Source: an uncultured Oscillospiraceae bacterium
GTDB taxonomy: Bacteria > Bacillota > Clostridia > Oscillospirales > Oscillospiraceae
Length of the DNA stretch: 21,558 nucleotides
Direction: 5' to 3'
Assembly: GCA_900763965.1 (NCBI GenBank)
Contig: CAAFMG010000078.1
Span: 1-21,558, forward strand
The translations under genes and the position numbers were made by a program. Below, piece by piece: positions 7,508-14,748 of the stretch (position 1 is its first letter; each line of letters starts with the position of its first letter). The notes below the pieces were generated by a model, which was not told where the DNA came from, did not search any database, and saw only the letters and a program-made list of their open reading frames with translations.

Positions 7508-8376
7508 CAAATCAGGAGAAAATGAATATTCAATGGTATCCCGGTCATATGACCAAAACCCGCCGTCAGATGGAAACGGATCTGAAGCAGGTGGATGCCG
7601 TTTGTGAAATTGTAGATGCCCGGATCCCTATGTCCAGCCGGAATCCGGATATTGATGCCATCTGCGGCAGTAAGCCCAGGATCCTGGTGCTGAACCGGAT
7701 GGATCTGGCTGACCCTGCCGCTACAAAAAAATGGGCTGCCTATTTCCGCAGTAAGGGCATGTCTGTGATTGCTACTGACTGCAAGACCCGCAAGGGCATT
7801 GCGGACTTTACCCCCGCTGTTCGTCAGGCCTGTCGGGAAAAGCTGGAGCGAGATGCAGCCAGAGGGATGAATCGTCCCCTGCGGGTAATGGTAGTCGGTA
7901 TTCCCAATGTGGGAAAATCCACCTTGATTAACCAGATCTCCGGCAGAAAAGGCGCAAAGGCCGAAAATCGTCCCGGTGTGACCCGGGGTAAGCAGTGGGT
8001 CAGTGTGGACAGCGGCTTGCAGCTGCTGGATACTCCCGGCATCCTGTGGCCCAAATTTGAGGATCCCCAGGTGGGAATGATGCTGGCCTACACCGGCGCG
8101 GTGAAGGACGGTATTATGGATGTGGAGGAGCTTGCCTATTTTCTAATGGAGCTTCTGCATAAGTACTATCCCCAAACCCTGCTGGAGCGGTACAAGGTAG
8201 AGGCACCGGAGGGAACCCGGGGCTGGGATCTGATGGAACTGGCCGGTCGGAAGCGGGGATACCTGATCTCCGGCGGAGAAGTGGATCTGGAGCGGATGTG
8301 CAAGGTTCTGGTTGATGAGTTCCGCAGCGGAAAACTGGGCAAATTTACATTGGAGCAGCCGGAGGAAACGGTATGA
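7504..8376 (+). CDS. rbgA: Ribosome biogenesis GTPase RbgA (YlqF)
   Basis: RbgA is a circularly permuted GTPase needed for late 50S assembly. The order of motifs shows the permutation: G4 as NRMD (64-67) comes first, then G1 GIPNVGKST (132-140), G2 around Thr 160 in RPGVTRG, and G3 DTPG (176-179). The N-terminal IQWYPGHM and DARIPMSSRNP stretches are family signatures, and the C-terminal domain (from about 190) contains the EELAYFLMELL helix. The 290-residue length is normal. The ATG overlaps the lepB stop; a second ATG seven codons in, next to the conserved IQWYPGHM, is also possible. The usual Lys of NKxD is Arg here. Confidence 0.95.
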   Translation: MTNQEKMNIQWYPGHMTKTRRQMETDLKQVDAVCEIVDARIPMSSRNPDIDAICGSKPRILVLNRMDLADPAATKKWAAYFRSKGMSVIATDCKTRKGIADFTPAVRQACREKLERDAARGMNRPLRVMVVGIPNVGKSTLINQISGRKGAKAENRPGVTRGKQWVSVDSGLQLLDTPGILWPKFEDPQVGMMLAYTGAVKDGIMDVEELAYFLMELLHKYYPQTLLERYKVEAPEGTRGWDLMELAGRKRGYLISGGEVDLERMCKVLVDEFRSGKLGKFTLEQPEETV

Positions 8377-8987
8377 GTGAAGTGAATATGTGGGAAATTG
8401 AGGACAGCTGCTATGCCGATGGCGTAAATGTCATCTGCGGTGTGGATGAAGCTGGCCGAGGCCCGTTGGCTGGTCCTGTCTGTGCGTCAGCGGTGATCCT
8501 GCCTGCACATCTGGACATTCCCGGACTGACAGACAGTAAAAAGCTTACGGACAAAAAGCGCCGGGAGCTGTTCCCTGTGATCCAGGAACAGGCGATTGCC
8601 TGGGGAATCAGTATGGCTTCCTGCGAAGAAATTGATGAAATCAATATTTTACAGGCTACCTTCCTGGCGATGCAGCGGGCCTTGGAACAGCTGAACGTGC
8701 GCCCTGACCTGGTTCTCATCGACGGAAACCGGGCAAAGGACTTTGGCCTGCCGGTAAAGACGGTGGTCAAGGGAGACAGTCTGAGCATGAATATTGCAGC
8801 GGCCTCTATTTTGGCCAAGGTGACCCGTGATGACTGGATGATCCGGATGGCACAGACCTATCCGCAGTATGCCTTTGACATCCATAAGGGCTATGGCACC
8901 AAGGCCCACTATGCCGCCTTAACGGAATTTGGCCCTTGTCCCATCCACAGAAAAACCTTCCTGAAGAAGTTCTATGGAGAGAAGTGA
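8373..8987 (+). CDS. rnhB: Ribonuclease HII
   Basis: RNase HII nicks the RNA strand of RNA-DNA hybrids and removes misincorporated ribonucleotides from DNA. The 204-residue protein has the VDEAGRGPLAGPV motif with Asp 25 and Glu 26, the third acidic residue Asp 117 in LVLIDGNR, and the fourth within VTRDD (153/154). ASILAKVTRD, and later HKGYGT and HYAALTEFGPCPIHR, are typical. The start overlaps the rbgA stop (ATGA), so the two are translationally coupled. A slightly long N-terminus precedes the motif; a later in-frame ATG (residue 6) is possible but lacks the coupling. Confidence 0.95.
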   Translation: MSEVNMWEIEDSCYADGVNVICGVDEAGRGPLAGPVCASAVILPAHLDIPGLTDSKKLTDKKRRELFPVIQEQAIAWGISMASCEEIDEINILQATFLAMQRALEQLNVRPDLVLIDGNRAKDFGLPVKTVVKGDSLSMNIAAASILAKVTRDDWMIRMAQTYPQYAFDIHKGYGTKAHYAALTEFGPCPIHRKTFLKKFYGEK

Positions 8988-9339
8988 TCTGCTGGGAGCT
9001 TGGGGCGAGGCTCTGGCAGCGGACTATCTGCGAAAAAAACACTACACGGTGGAGGCGGTGGGATACCATTGCCGCTTTGGAGAAATCGACCTGATTGCAG
9101 CCAACCGGAAGTTTTTGGTGTTTGTAGAAGTAAAGCTCCGCCGCTCGGCAGATTTTGCCATGGCCAGGGAGTATGTAAACCGGAAAAAACAGGATAGAAT
9201 CCGTATGACGGCATCCATGTATTTATCCCGGTTCCCGACTCAGCTTCAGCCCCGATTTGATGTGATTGAGATCTATGCACCGGATGGAATCCAAACCGTC
9301 CACCCGGAAATATTTCATATGGAGGATGCGTTTCAATGA
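8974..9339 (+). CDS. yraN: YraN / UPF0102 family putative endonuclease
   Basis: This is a small protein with a restriction-endonuclease-like fold, commonly next to rnhB and of unproven function. Its 121 residues are standard. The nuclease-type core is present: Glu 12 in GEALAADYL, then FGEIDLIA (Glu 37, Asp 39) and FVEVKLR (Glu 52, Lys 54), forming an E-D-ExK centre. The ATG lies inside the end of rnhB (14-base overlap), and its last bases overlap the next start. It is probably translated by coupling, as only a weak GAAGAAG precedes it. Confidence 0.92.
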   Translation: MERSDLLGAWGEALAADYLRKKHYTVEAVGYHCRFGEIDLIAANRKFLVFVEVKLRRSADFAMAREYVNRKKQDRIRMTASMYLSRFPTQLQPRFDVIEIYAPDGIQTVHPEIFHMEDAFQ

Positions 9340-10301
9340 ATATTCCTGTTTTTGATTTTCACTGCGATACGGCCTTGGCACTTTTGGGGGAAAATGGGAT
9401 TTCCGCAGGCAGTCTGCTGCGAAACGGCGGACACATTGACCTGGAGCGGGCTTCCCAGCTGGATGGATATGCCCAGTGCTTTGCTTGCTTTACCACCTCG
9501 TCTATGGAAAAGTGGCATCAGCCCTCTCCCGTTGTTGCCTTTGAACGGGAACTCGCCTCCATTCAGCGGGAGGTAAACGCAAACAGCGATAAAATTGCCA
9601 TTGTTTATACCCCGGAAGAAATCGAAGAAAACCGGGCCAATGGACGGATGTCTGCTATCCTGACCTTGGAAGGCACAGCGGGCATCGACTATAATGCAGA
9701 GCTGCTGGAGGATCTGCATACCATTGGTTTCCGTGTGGTCAGTCTTGGATGGAATGAGAAGAATCCTTTGACCGGTTCCAATCAAACCGGCGGCGGTCTG
9801 ACAGATCAGGGCAGGGAATTTGTGCGGGAGGCCCAGCGGGTCGGTATGCTGGTGGATGTGAGCCATATCAGTGATGAGGGCTTCTGGGATATTATGAAGA
9901 TCACGGAGGCTCCCATCATTGCTACCCATTCCAACAGCCGAGCACTGTGCCAGCATCCCCGGAATCTGACAGATGATATGTTCCGTGCCATTGTGGAGAC
10001 CGGTGGCGTGGCAGGCTATAATCTTTGCGCAGCGTTTAATGGAGATAATCCTGACCTGGATACAGCTTGCGACCATATGTTCCATTTTCTGTCACTGGAT
10101 CACACAGGGACCCATGTTGCACTGGGCGGTGACCTGGATGGCATTACCAATATGCCCCGGGGCTTTGCAGGCGTACAGAGCTGGCCCGCACTGGCGCAAC
10201 GGCTCTCGGAACGGGGACTGGACGAACATACGATTCAAAACATCTTCTGGAGCAACGCAATTGGAGTGATGGATCGTGCTGTATGCAACCACAAGAAATA
10301 G
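9336..10301 (+). CDS. Membrane-dipeptidase-type (M19) zinc dipeptidase
   Basis: M19 peptidases (renal dipeptidase family) are binuclear zinc TIM-barrel enzymes that hydrolyse dipeptides, often with a D-residue at the C-terminal position. The 321-residue protein has the N-terminal HxD pair (FHCD: His 9, Asp 11), bridging Glu 112 in LTLEGTAGI, His 177 in DVSHISD, His 198 in IATHSNSR, and the GGDLDG segment near residue 265. There is no signal peptide, so it acts in the cytoplasm. The start overlaps the yraN stop (ATGA), and the end overlaps the next gene by 26 bases. It may recycle wall-derived or dietary dipeptides; the substrate is not evident. Confidence 0.92.
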   Translation: MNIPVFDFHCDTALALLGENGISAGSLLRNGGHIDLERASQLDGYAQCFACFTTSSMEKWHQPSPVVAFERELASIQREVNANSDKIAIVYTPEEIEENRANGRMSAILTLEGTAGIDYNAELLEDLHTIGFRVVSLGWNEKNPLTGSNQTGGGLTDQGREFVREAQRVGMLVDVSHISDEGFWDIMKITEAPIIATHSNSRALCQHPRNLTDDMFRAIVETGGVAGYNLCAAFNGDNPDLDTACDHMFHFLSLDHTGTHVALGGDLDGITNMPRGFAGVQSWPALAQRLSERGLDEHTIQNIFWSNAIGVMDRAVCNHKK

Positions 10302-11310
10302 CACAGAGGCATATACTGCGCAATATGTATTAAGCAGAAACCGCGGGCCGGATGGGGGACTGTTTGTTCCTTTCCGGATCTCGCAGCTTACCCAAGAGGA
10401 AGTGCTGGCACTGGGGAAGAAAAGTTTCAACGAATGCCTGACAGATGCTTTGAACCGATTGTTTGGCGTCCACCTGACGGCATTTGATGCTGATTTTTCC
10501 CTGGGACGGCAGCCGGTGCGCCTGCACGCCATGGGACAGAAGATCCTGGTGGCAGAGTGCTGGCATAACACGGACTGGACATTTTCTCGCCTGATTCAGG
10601 ATGTTGCCGGGCTTCTTAACGCAGAGTCTCAGGTTCGTCCGGAGACAAAGGGCTGGACGGAGTTGGGAGTCCGCATTGCTGTGTTATTTGGCATTTTTGG
10701 GAAGCTGATTTGGGAAAATAGAGTGGACTTTCAGAGAAAAATGGATATCTCACTGGTTTCCGGAGACTTTTCCGGGCCTATGGCCGGATGGTATGCACGG
10801 GAAATGGGCCTGCCTATTGGAAATATCATATGCTGTTGCAATGAGAACGGAAACACCTGGGAATTTTTCAACCATGGTCAGCTGCGCACAGAGACAGTTG
10901 CAGTACAGACAGTTGTCCCAGAAGGGGATGTGGCAATTCCGGAAGGGTTGGAACGGCTTATCGGCTTTTACGGCGGCCAAAGGGAAGTGGAGCGATATGT
11001 GGATGCCCTGCGCCGGGGAACCACTTACTATGTAGATGATGGGCTCTTGAGCCGGATGCGGCAGGGTTTTTACGCCACGGTTTCCAGCCAGCGCAGGATT
11101 CTGGATACCATTCCCGGGGTATATTCTGCGCATAATTACCTGCTTGCTCCCGATGCAAGCCTTGCTTATGGAGGCTTGCAGGATTATCGCTCACAAACGG
11201 GCCAAATGCCTCCGGCGTTGATTCTGGCGGAGAAAAGCCCGGAACTGGAGCTTCGGCTTTTATCGGATGCCACCGGCGTGCCGGAGAATGTGCTGAAAAA
11301 AGGGATTTGA
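10276..11310 (+). CDS. Threonine-synthase-like protein lacking the PLP lysine (probable pseudoenzyme)
   Basis: The 344 residues align with both ends of threonine synthase (usually about 450-500). The N-terminal MLYATTRN and PDGGLFVP match MLYxSTRG...DGGLFVP. AECWHNTDWTFSRLIQDV (93-110) matches the ELFHGPTLAFKD PLP-lysine segment, but FKD reads FSR. SGDFSGPMAGWYAREMGLPI matches SGNFGN..AG..A..MGLPI with the phosphate-binding loop altered, and CNEN matches NEN. About 100 central residues, including the SGDTGSAA loop, are absent. The HTAV segment near the end is also lost. The start is GTG inside the dipeptidase gene, with GGAG 9 bases upstream. The frame is intact and has no internal stops, so it is probably a maintained protein with a non-catalytic or changed role. 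Confidence 0.75.
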   Translation: MLYATTRNSTEAYTAQYVLSRNRGPDGGLFVPFRISQLTQEEVLALGKKSFNECLTDALNRLFGVHLTAFDADFSLGRQPVRLHAMGQKILVAECWHNTDWTFSRLIQDVAGLLNAESQVRPETKGWTELGVRIAVLFGIFGKLIWENRVDFQRKMDISLVSGDFSGPMAGWYAREMGLPIGNIICCCNENGNTWEFFNHGQLRTETVAVQTVVPEGDVAIPEGLERLIGFYGGQREVERYVDALRRGTTYYVDDGLLSRMRQGFYATVSSQRRILDTIPGVYSAHNYLLAPDASLAYGGLQDYRSQTGQMPPALILAEKSPELELRLLSDATGVPENVLKKGI

Positions 11311-11338
11311 TTCAGATAGAAACAGGAGGGATCAAGAT

Positions 11339-12490
11339 ATGTCCAATGGGAAAACAAAGATCTGTATCCTTCTGACGATCCTGATCCTGATTGGGATCGC
11401 AGGGGTGTTTGCGTGGAGGTATGTTCCTCAGGGAAGCCGCCTGGATCAGGTGGAGCCAGAAGTAGAAGATTTGGTGCCTGTTACCCAGCCTTCTGTCACA
11501 GACCCTGAGGAAACAACCATTCCGCAAACCTTGGAGACAACGATTCCCACAACACCTTCAGAAGAGACGATGCCTCCCAAGCAAACTATGGAAGCTGTCC
11601 CGCAGTACTATCAAAATGATTACCCGGAGGAGCCCTACGGCTATGATACCGTTGCCAACAGCGGCAGCAATATGACGGCCCTGGCAATGGTGGCCAGCTT
11701 TCTGACAGACCACAGCTATTACCCGGATGAAATCGCAGATGACCTGGCTCACTTTATGGGAGGCGACTATCAACGCCTGGAATATGGTTCCGATCTGCTG
11801 CAGCTTGCCTGGGAACGGGCAGAGAATGTGCACAGGGCTCTGGAGGCGATCCAGGATGGGAAAATTGCTATCTTCTTAATGAATAAAAATTCCGTATTCA
11901 CCTGGAAGGATCACTACGTCGTTGTAACCGGAGTCAACGAGGATGGAAGCTATACGGTGATGGACACCAACCGTGACCACTACAGCAAGGATTCTTTGAA
12001 GCAGCGATTTGAAACGGGCTTTTCTGCCGGGGATCTGACCCAGGGCTACCGATGCGCCTGGATCTACGACAAGTCTGCCATGCCGGAAGAGCCATTCCTC
12101 TATGTGCCGGAGCCTCCGGCGGAACAGAGTCGGTACCCCGGCCTGGAGCTTACCCAGGAGGAAAAGGATCTGCTTGCCAAGCTGATCTGCCGGGAGGCAG
12201 CCAGCGAACCTTTTGAAGGTCAGCAAGCTGTGGCGGAGGTGGTACTGAACCGATTGGCCTCCGGGCGTTTCCAAAGCACTGTTTACAATATCGTACACGC
12301 ACCGGGGCAGTTCCCATCTGTTCCATATTTCTATAAAGCCAAGCCGGATTACACGCAGTACAAGGCGATCGAGCAGGCTTTGAATGGCCCCTATGTTTTG
12401 CCGGAGGATGTGTATTTTTACGCAACCTTCCGGGTCAATGATAACTACTGGGGACAAATCGGCAATCATTACTTCTGTTATGGATATTAA
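11339..12490 (+). CDS. Membrane-anchored C39-like (Cys-less) + SleB-type cell wall hydrolase
   Basis: The 383-residue protein has an N-terminal membrane segment (about 8-26), a Thr/Pro/Glu-rich linker (35-88), a C39-like domain (about 88-245) and a SleB/hydrolase_2 domain (about 270-383). The C39-like part keeps the strand and helix pattern NSGSNMTALAMV and the His in DHYVVVTGVNEDGSYTVMD (His 192). The catalytic Cys position is Ser 110, so it is probably not a protease. The SleB-like part has the catalytic-type Glu 286 in ICREAASEPFEGQQAVAEVV, followed by LNR, and ends GQIGNHYFCYGY. Such domains cleave peptidoglycan glycan strands and are known in spore cortex lysis. AGGAGGG 8 bases upstream supports the ATG. 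It follows the threonine-synthase-like gene by 28 bases, probably in one transcript. Confidence 0.82.
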   Translation: MSNGKTKICILLTILILIGIAGVFAWRYVPQGSRLDQVEPEVEDLVPVTQPSVTDPEETTIPQTLETTIPTTPSEETMPPKQTMEAVPQYYQNDYPEEPYGYDTVANSGSNMTALAMVASFLTDHSYYPDEIADDLAHFMGGDYQRLEYGSDLLQLAWERAENVHRALEAIQDGKIAIFLMNKNSVFTWKDHYVVVTGVNEDGSYTVMDTNRDHYSKDSLKQRFETGFSAGDLTQGYRCAWIYDKSAMPEEPFLYVPEPPAEQSRYPGLELTQEEKDLLAKLICREAASEPFEGQQAVAEVVLNRLASGRFQSTVYNIVHAPGQFPSVPYFYKAKPDYTQYKAIEQALNGPYVLPEDVYFYATFRVNDNYWGQIGNHYFCYGY

Positions 12491-12503
12491 AAGGGGGAAT
12501 ACC

Positions 12504-13193
12504 ATGGCCCTATATGCCATCGGCGACCTGCACTTGTGCCTGGGCGCACCAAAACCCATGGATATTTTCGGCGGTGCCTGGGTAGGATATATGGAGAAGC
12601 TGAAGCAGGGAATGTCCATCCTTCAGCCGGAGGACACCGTTGTGCTCATGGGAGATTTGAGCTGGGCGCTGGATCTGGAGTCATCGGCAGAGGACTTTGC
12701 CTGGATTAACGCCATTCCTGGAAGGAAAATCATTCTGAAGGGGAACCACGATTACTGGTGGAGCACCGCTGCCAAATTCCAGAAATTCTGCCAGGAACAC
12801 GGCTTTACCGATCTGCATCTTCTGAATAACAATTGTTTTGAATACGAAGGCTATGCCATCTGCGGTACGCGAGGCTGGTTTTTTGAAGAGGAACGATCCG
12901 GACAGCATGATGAAAAGGTGTTCCGCCGGGAGCTTATCCGCCTGGAGGCCTCACTGAAGGCAGCAGGGGAGAAGCCGAAGCTGGTGTTTCTGCACTATCC
13001 CCCCAGATACAAGGGGTATGAATGTCCTGAGATCCTTGCGCTGCTGGAAAAGTATGACGTACGCCGCTGCTTTTATGGACATTTGCATGGCGGAAGTCAC
13101 AAACTGGCCATGGAAGGGATGTGGAACGGGGTGGATTTTAAGCTGTGCGCTTCTGACTACATCGGTTTTACGCCGTTCAAAGTTTTGGAATAA
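12504..13193 (+). CDS. Calcineurin-like metallophosphoesterase (COG1768-type)
   Basis: This is a 229-residue cytoplasmic phosphoesterase with the full dinuclear metal motif set: GDLHL (Asp, His), MGDLSWA, LKGNHDYWW, FLHYPP and YGHLHG. The opening GDLHLCLGAPKPMDIFGGAW and the GDLSWALDLE stretch are typical of a predicted phosphohydrolase family frequent in Clostridia. The substrate is unknown. The frame is open 40 codons further upstream, but those lie within the previous gene. The ATG used here has AGGGGG about 6 bases upstream and puts the first metal motif at residue 7, as in relatives. No terminator follows, so transcripts may run into tig. Confidence 0.9.
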   Translation: MALYAIGDLHLCLGAPKPMDIFGGAWVGYMEKLKQGMSILQPEDTVVLMGDLSWALDLESSAEDFAWINAIPGRKIILKGNHDYWWSTAAKFQKFCQEHGFTDLHLLNNNCFEYEGYAICGTRGWFFEEERSGQHDEKVFRRELIRLEASLKAAGEKPKLVFLHYPPRYKGYECPEILALLEKYDVRRCFYGHLHGGSHKLAMEGMWNGVDFKLCASDYIGFTPFKVLE

Positions 13194-13211
13194 AAAATTT
13201 TCAGAAAAGTG

Positions 13212-13240
13212 TGGACATTTGACAATTTTTCTGCTAAAAT
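13212..13240 (+). promoter_or_regulatory. Promoter of tig
   Basis: -35 TGGACA (13212-13217), 17-base spacer, and extended -10 TGCTAAAAT (TAAAAT at 13235-13240). The -10 and the bases after it nearly duplicate those of the rplS promoter. The leader is about 60 bases. Confidence 0.75.
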
Positions 13241-13305
13241 AAATCGGCTATGTAAAAATATATAATGGTCCTGCCATACGGGCCTATTTAGGAGGATTAC
13301 ATAAA

Positions 13306-14619
13306 ATGAACGTTAACAGCATTGAAAAGAAGGGCAACGAGGCAACCATCGTTGTGGAGATCGACAAGGATCTGATGGAGTCCGGTGTCAACAAGGCATA
13401 TCTGAAGACCCGCAAGCAGATCATGATCCCCGGCTTCCGTAAGGGCAAGGCTCCCCGGAAGATGATCGAGGCCATGTACGGCGCTCACGTCTTCTATGAA
13501 GATGGCCTGGAAGAAGTTTTCCCCGAGGTTTATGATGTTGCTGTTGCTAAGCAGGACATCCGTGCCATTGGCCGTCCCACTGTTGCTGACATGAAGATCA
13601 ACGATGACGGTTCCGTCACCCTGACCCTGACCACCGAGTGCTACCCCGAGGTTACCCTGGGCCAGTACAAGGGCCTGGAAGTGGAGAAGATGGCTGTTAC
13701 CGTTTCCGACGGCCAGGTTGCTGCTGAGCTGGACCGCATGGCTCAGAATGTGGCTTCCACCGAGACTGTGGAAAGAGAAGCCCAGATGGGCGATACCGCC
13801 AACATCGACTTTGAAGGCTTCGACAACGGTGTTGCCTTCGACGGCGGCAAGGGCGAGGACTTCGACCTGAAGCTGGGCAGCGGCCAGTTCGTTCCCGGTT
13901 TTGAAGAGCAGGTCGTTGGCATGAACGTTGGCGAGGAGAAGGACATCAACGTGACCTTCCCCGAGGACTACGCAGCTGAACTGGCCGGCAAGCCTGTTGT
14001 TTTCCACGTCAAGCTGAACAAGGTCTCCGTGACCAATGTTCCCGCTCTGGACGATGAGTTTGCAAAGGACGTTTCCGAGTTTGACACTCTGGAAGAGCTG
14101 AAGGCTGACATCCGTGCAAAGGCTGAGGAGCAGGCTGCAAAGCAGGCAGAGTCCGCTTTCGAGCAGAGCGCTGTGGAGAAGGCTGCTGAGAACACCACCG
14201 TGGATATGCCCAAGGCTCTGATTGACGCTGAGCTGGACAGCCAGATGGAGCGGTTTGCTTACCAGCTGCAGATGAGCGGCTACTCCATGGAGCAGTATGC
14301 CAAGATGATGGGCGGCGACATGAGCAGCCTGCGCAGCGCATTCCGTCCCCAGGCTGAGAAGCAGGCAAAGATCTCTGTCACTCTGGAGAAGATCGCTGAA
14401 GCAGAGAACATTGCCGTTACCGAGGAGGAGATCGCTGAGGAGATCGCTTCTCTGGCAAAGCAGTATGAGTTGGAAGAGTCCAAGGTCAAGGAAATGGTTC
14501 CTGCCGAAGAACTGACCGGCAGCCTGAAGACCCGCAAGGCCGTGAAGATTATTGTGGACAGCGCTGTTGCTGTAGAGCCCGCTCCCATGAAGGTCATTGG
14601 CGAAGAGGAAGCAAAGTAA
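13306..14619 (+). CDS. tig: Trigger factor
   Basis: Trigger factor is the ribosome-bound chaperone that meets nascent chains at the exit tunnel. The 437-residue protein has the N-terminal ribosome-docking signature GFRKGKAPR (43-51; family GFRKGKVPR), a FKBP-type prolyl isomerase domain (about 150-240, with ANIDFEGFDNGVAFDGG and GFEEQVVGMNVGEEK), and the C-terminal helical arms. GGAGG lies 10 bases before the ATG. Codon use is strongly biased (CGT/CGC Arg, AAG Lys), which fits high expression. It heads the tig-clpP-clpX block, an arrangement conserved across many bacteria. Confidence 0.97.
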   Translation: MNVNSIEKKGNEATIVVEIDKDLMESGVNKAYLKTRKQIMIPGFRKGKAPRKMIEAMYGAHVFYEDGLEEVFPEVYDVAVAKQDIRAIGRPTVADMKINDDGSVTLTLTTECYPEVTLGQYKGLEVEKMAVTVSDGQVAAELDRMAQNVASTETVEREAQMGDTANIDFEGFDNGVAFDGGKGEDFDLKLGSGQFVPGFEEQVVGMNVGEEKDINVTFPEDYAAELAGKPVVFHVKLNKVSVTNVPALDDEFAKDVSEFDTLEELKADIRAKAEEQAAKQAESAFEQSAVEKAAENTTVDMPKALIDAELDSQMERFAYQLQMSGYSMEQYAKMMGGDMSSLRSAFRPQAEKQAKISVTLEKIAEAENIAVTEEEIAEEIASLAKQYELEESKVKEMVPAEELTGSLKTRKAVKIIVDSAVAVEPAPMKVIGEEEAK

Positions 14620-14632
14620 TCTTTGCAGTCAT

Positions 14633-14659
14633 TCCGGCCGGTTGTCATAACCGGCCGGA
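14633..14659 (+). other. Strong perfect hairpin between tig and clpP without a T-run
   Basis: An 11-bp perfect stem (TCCGGCCGGTT pairing with AACCGGCCGGA) with a GTCAT loop lies 13 bases after the tig stop. No T-run follows, so it does not look like an intrinsic terminator. It may be a stability or processing element in a tig-clpP transcript. Confidence 0.6.
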
Positions 14660-14686
14660 CAATGATATGTGGGCATTGCCCTGCCG

Positions 14687-14703
14687 GAGGAATAACCTTC
14701 CTC
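14687..14703 (+). other. Second hairpin upstream of clpP
   Basis: GAGGAA (14687-14692) pairs with TTCCTC (14698-14703) around TAACC, about 45 bases before the clpP start. With the larger hairpin upstream it makes the tig-clpP spacer highly structured. Confidence 0.4.
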
Positions 14704-14748
14704 GTTGTTGGTTAGAATGTTTCAAACCCCAAGAAAGGAGACATCACC

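Noticed and set aside
12384..12503. 40-codon upstream extension of the metallophosphoesterase
   Set aside because: It lies inside the end of the wall hydrolase gene; the later ATG has a good ribosome binding site and fits the family start.
13219..13224. TTGACA as the -35 of the tig promoter
   Set aside because: Only 10 bases separate it from the TAAAAT -10. TGGACA seven bases earlier gives a 17-base spacer.
14660..14748. CtsR or CIRCE operator ahead of clpP
   Set aside because: No direct repeat of the GGTCAAA type and no TTAGCACTC inverted repeat could be found here or ahead of tig or lon.
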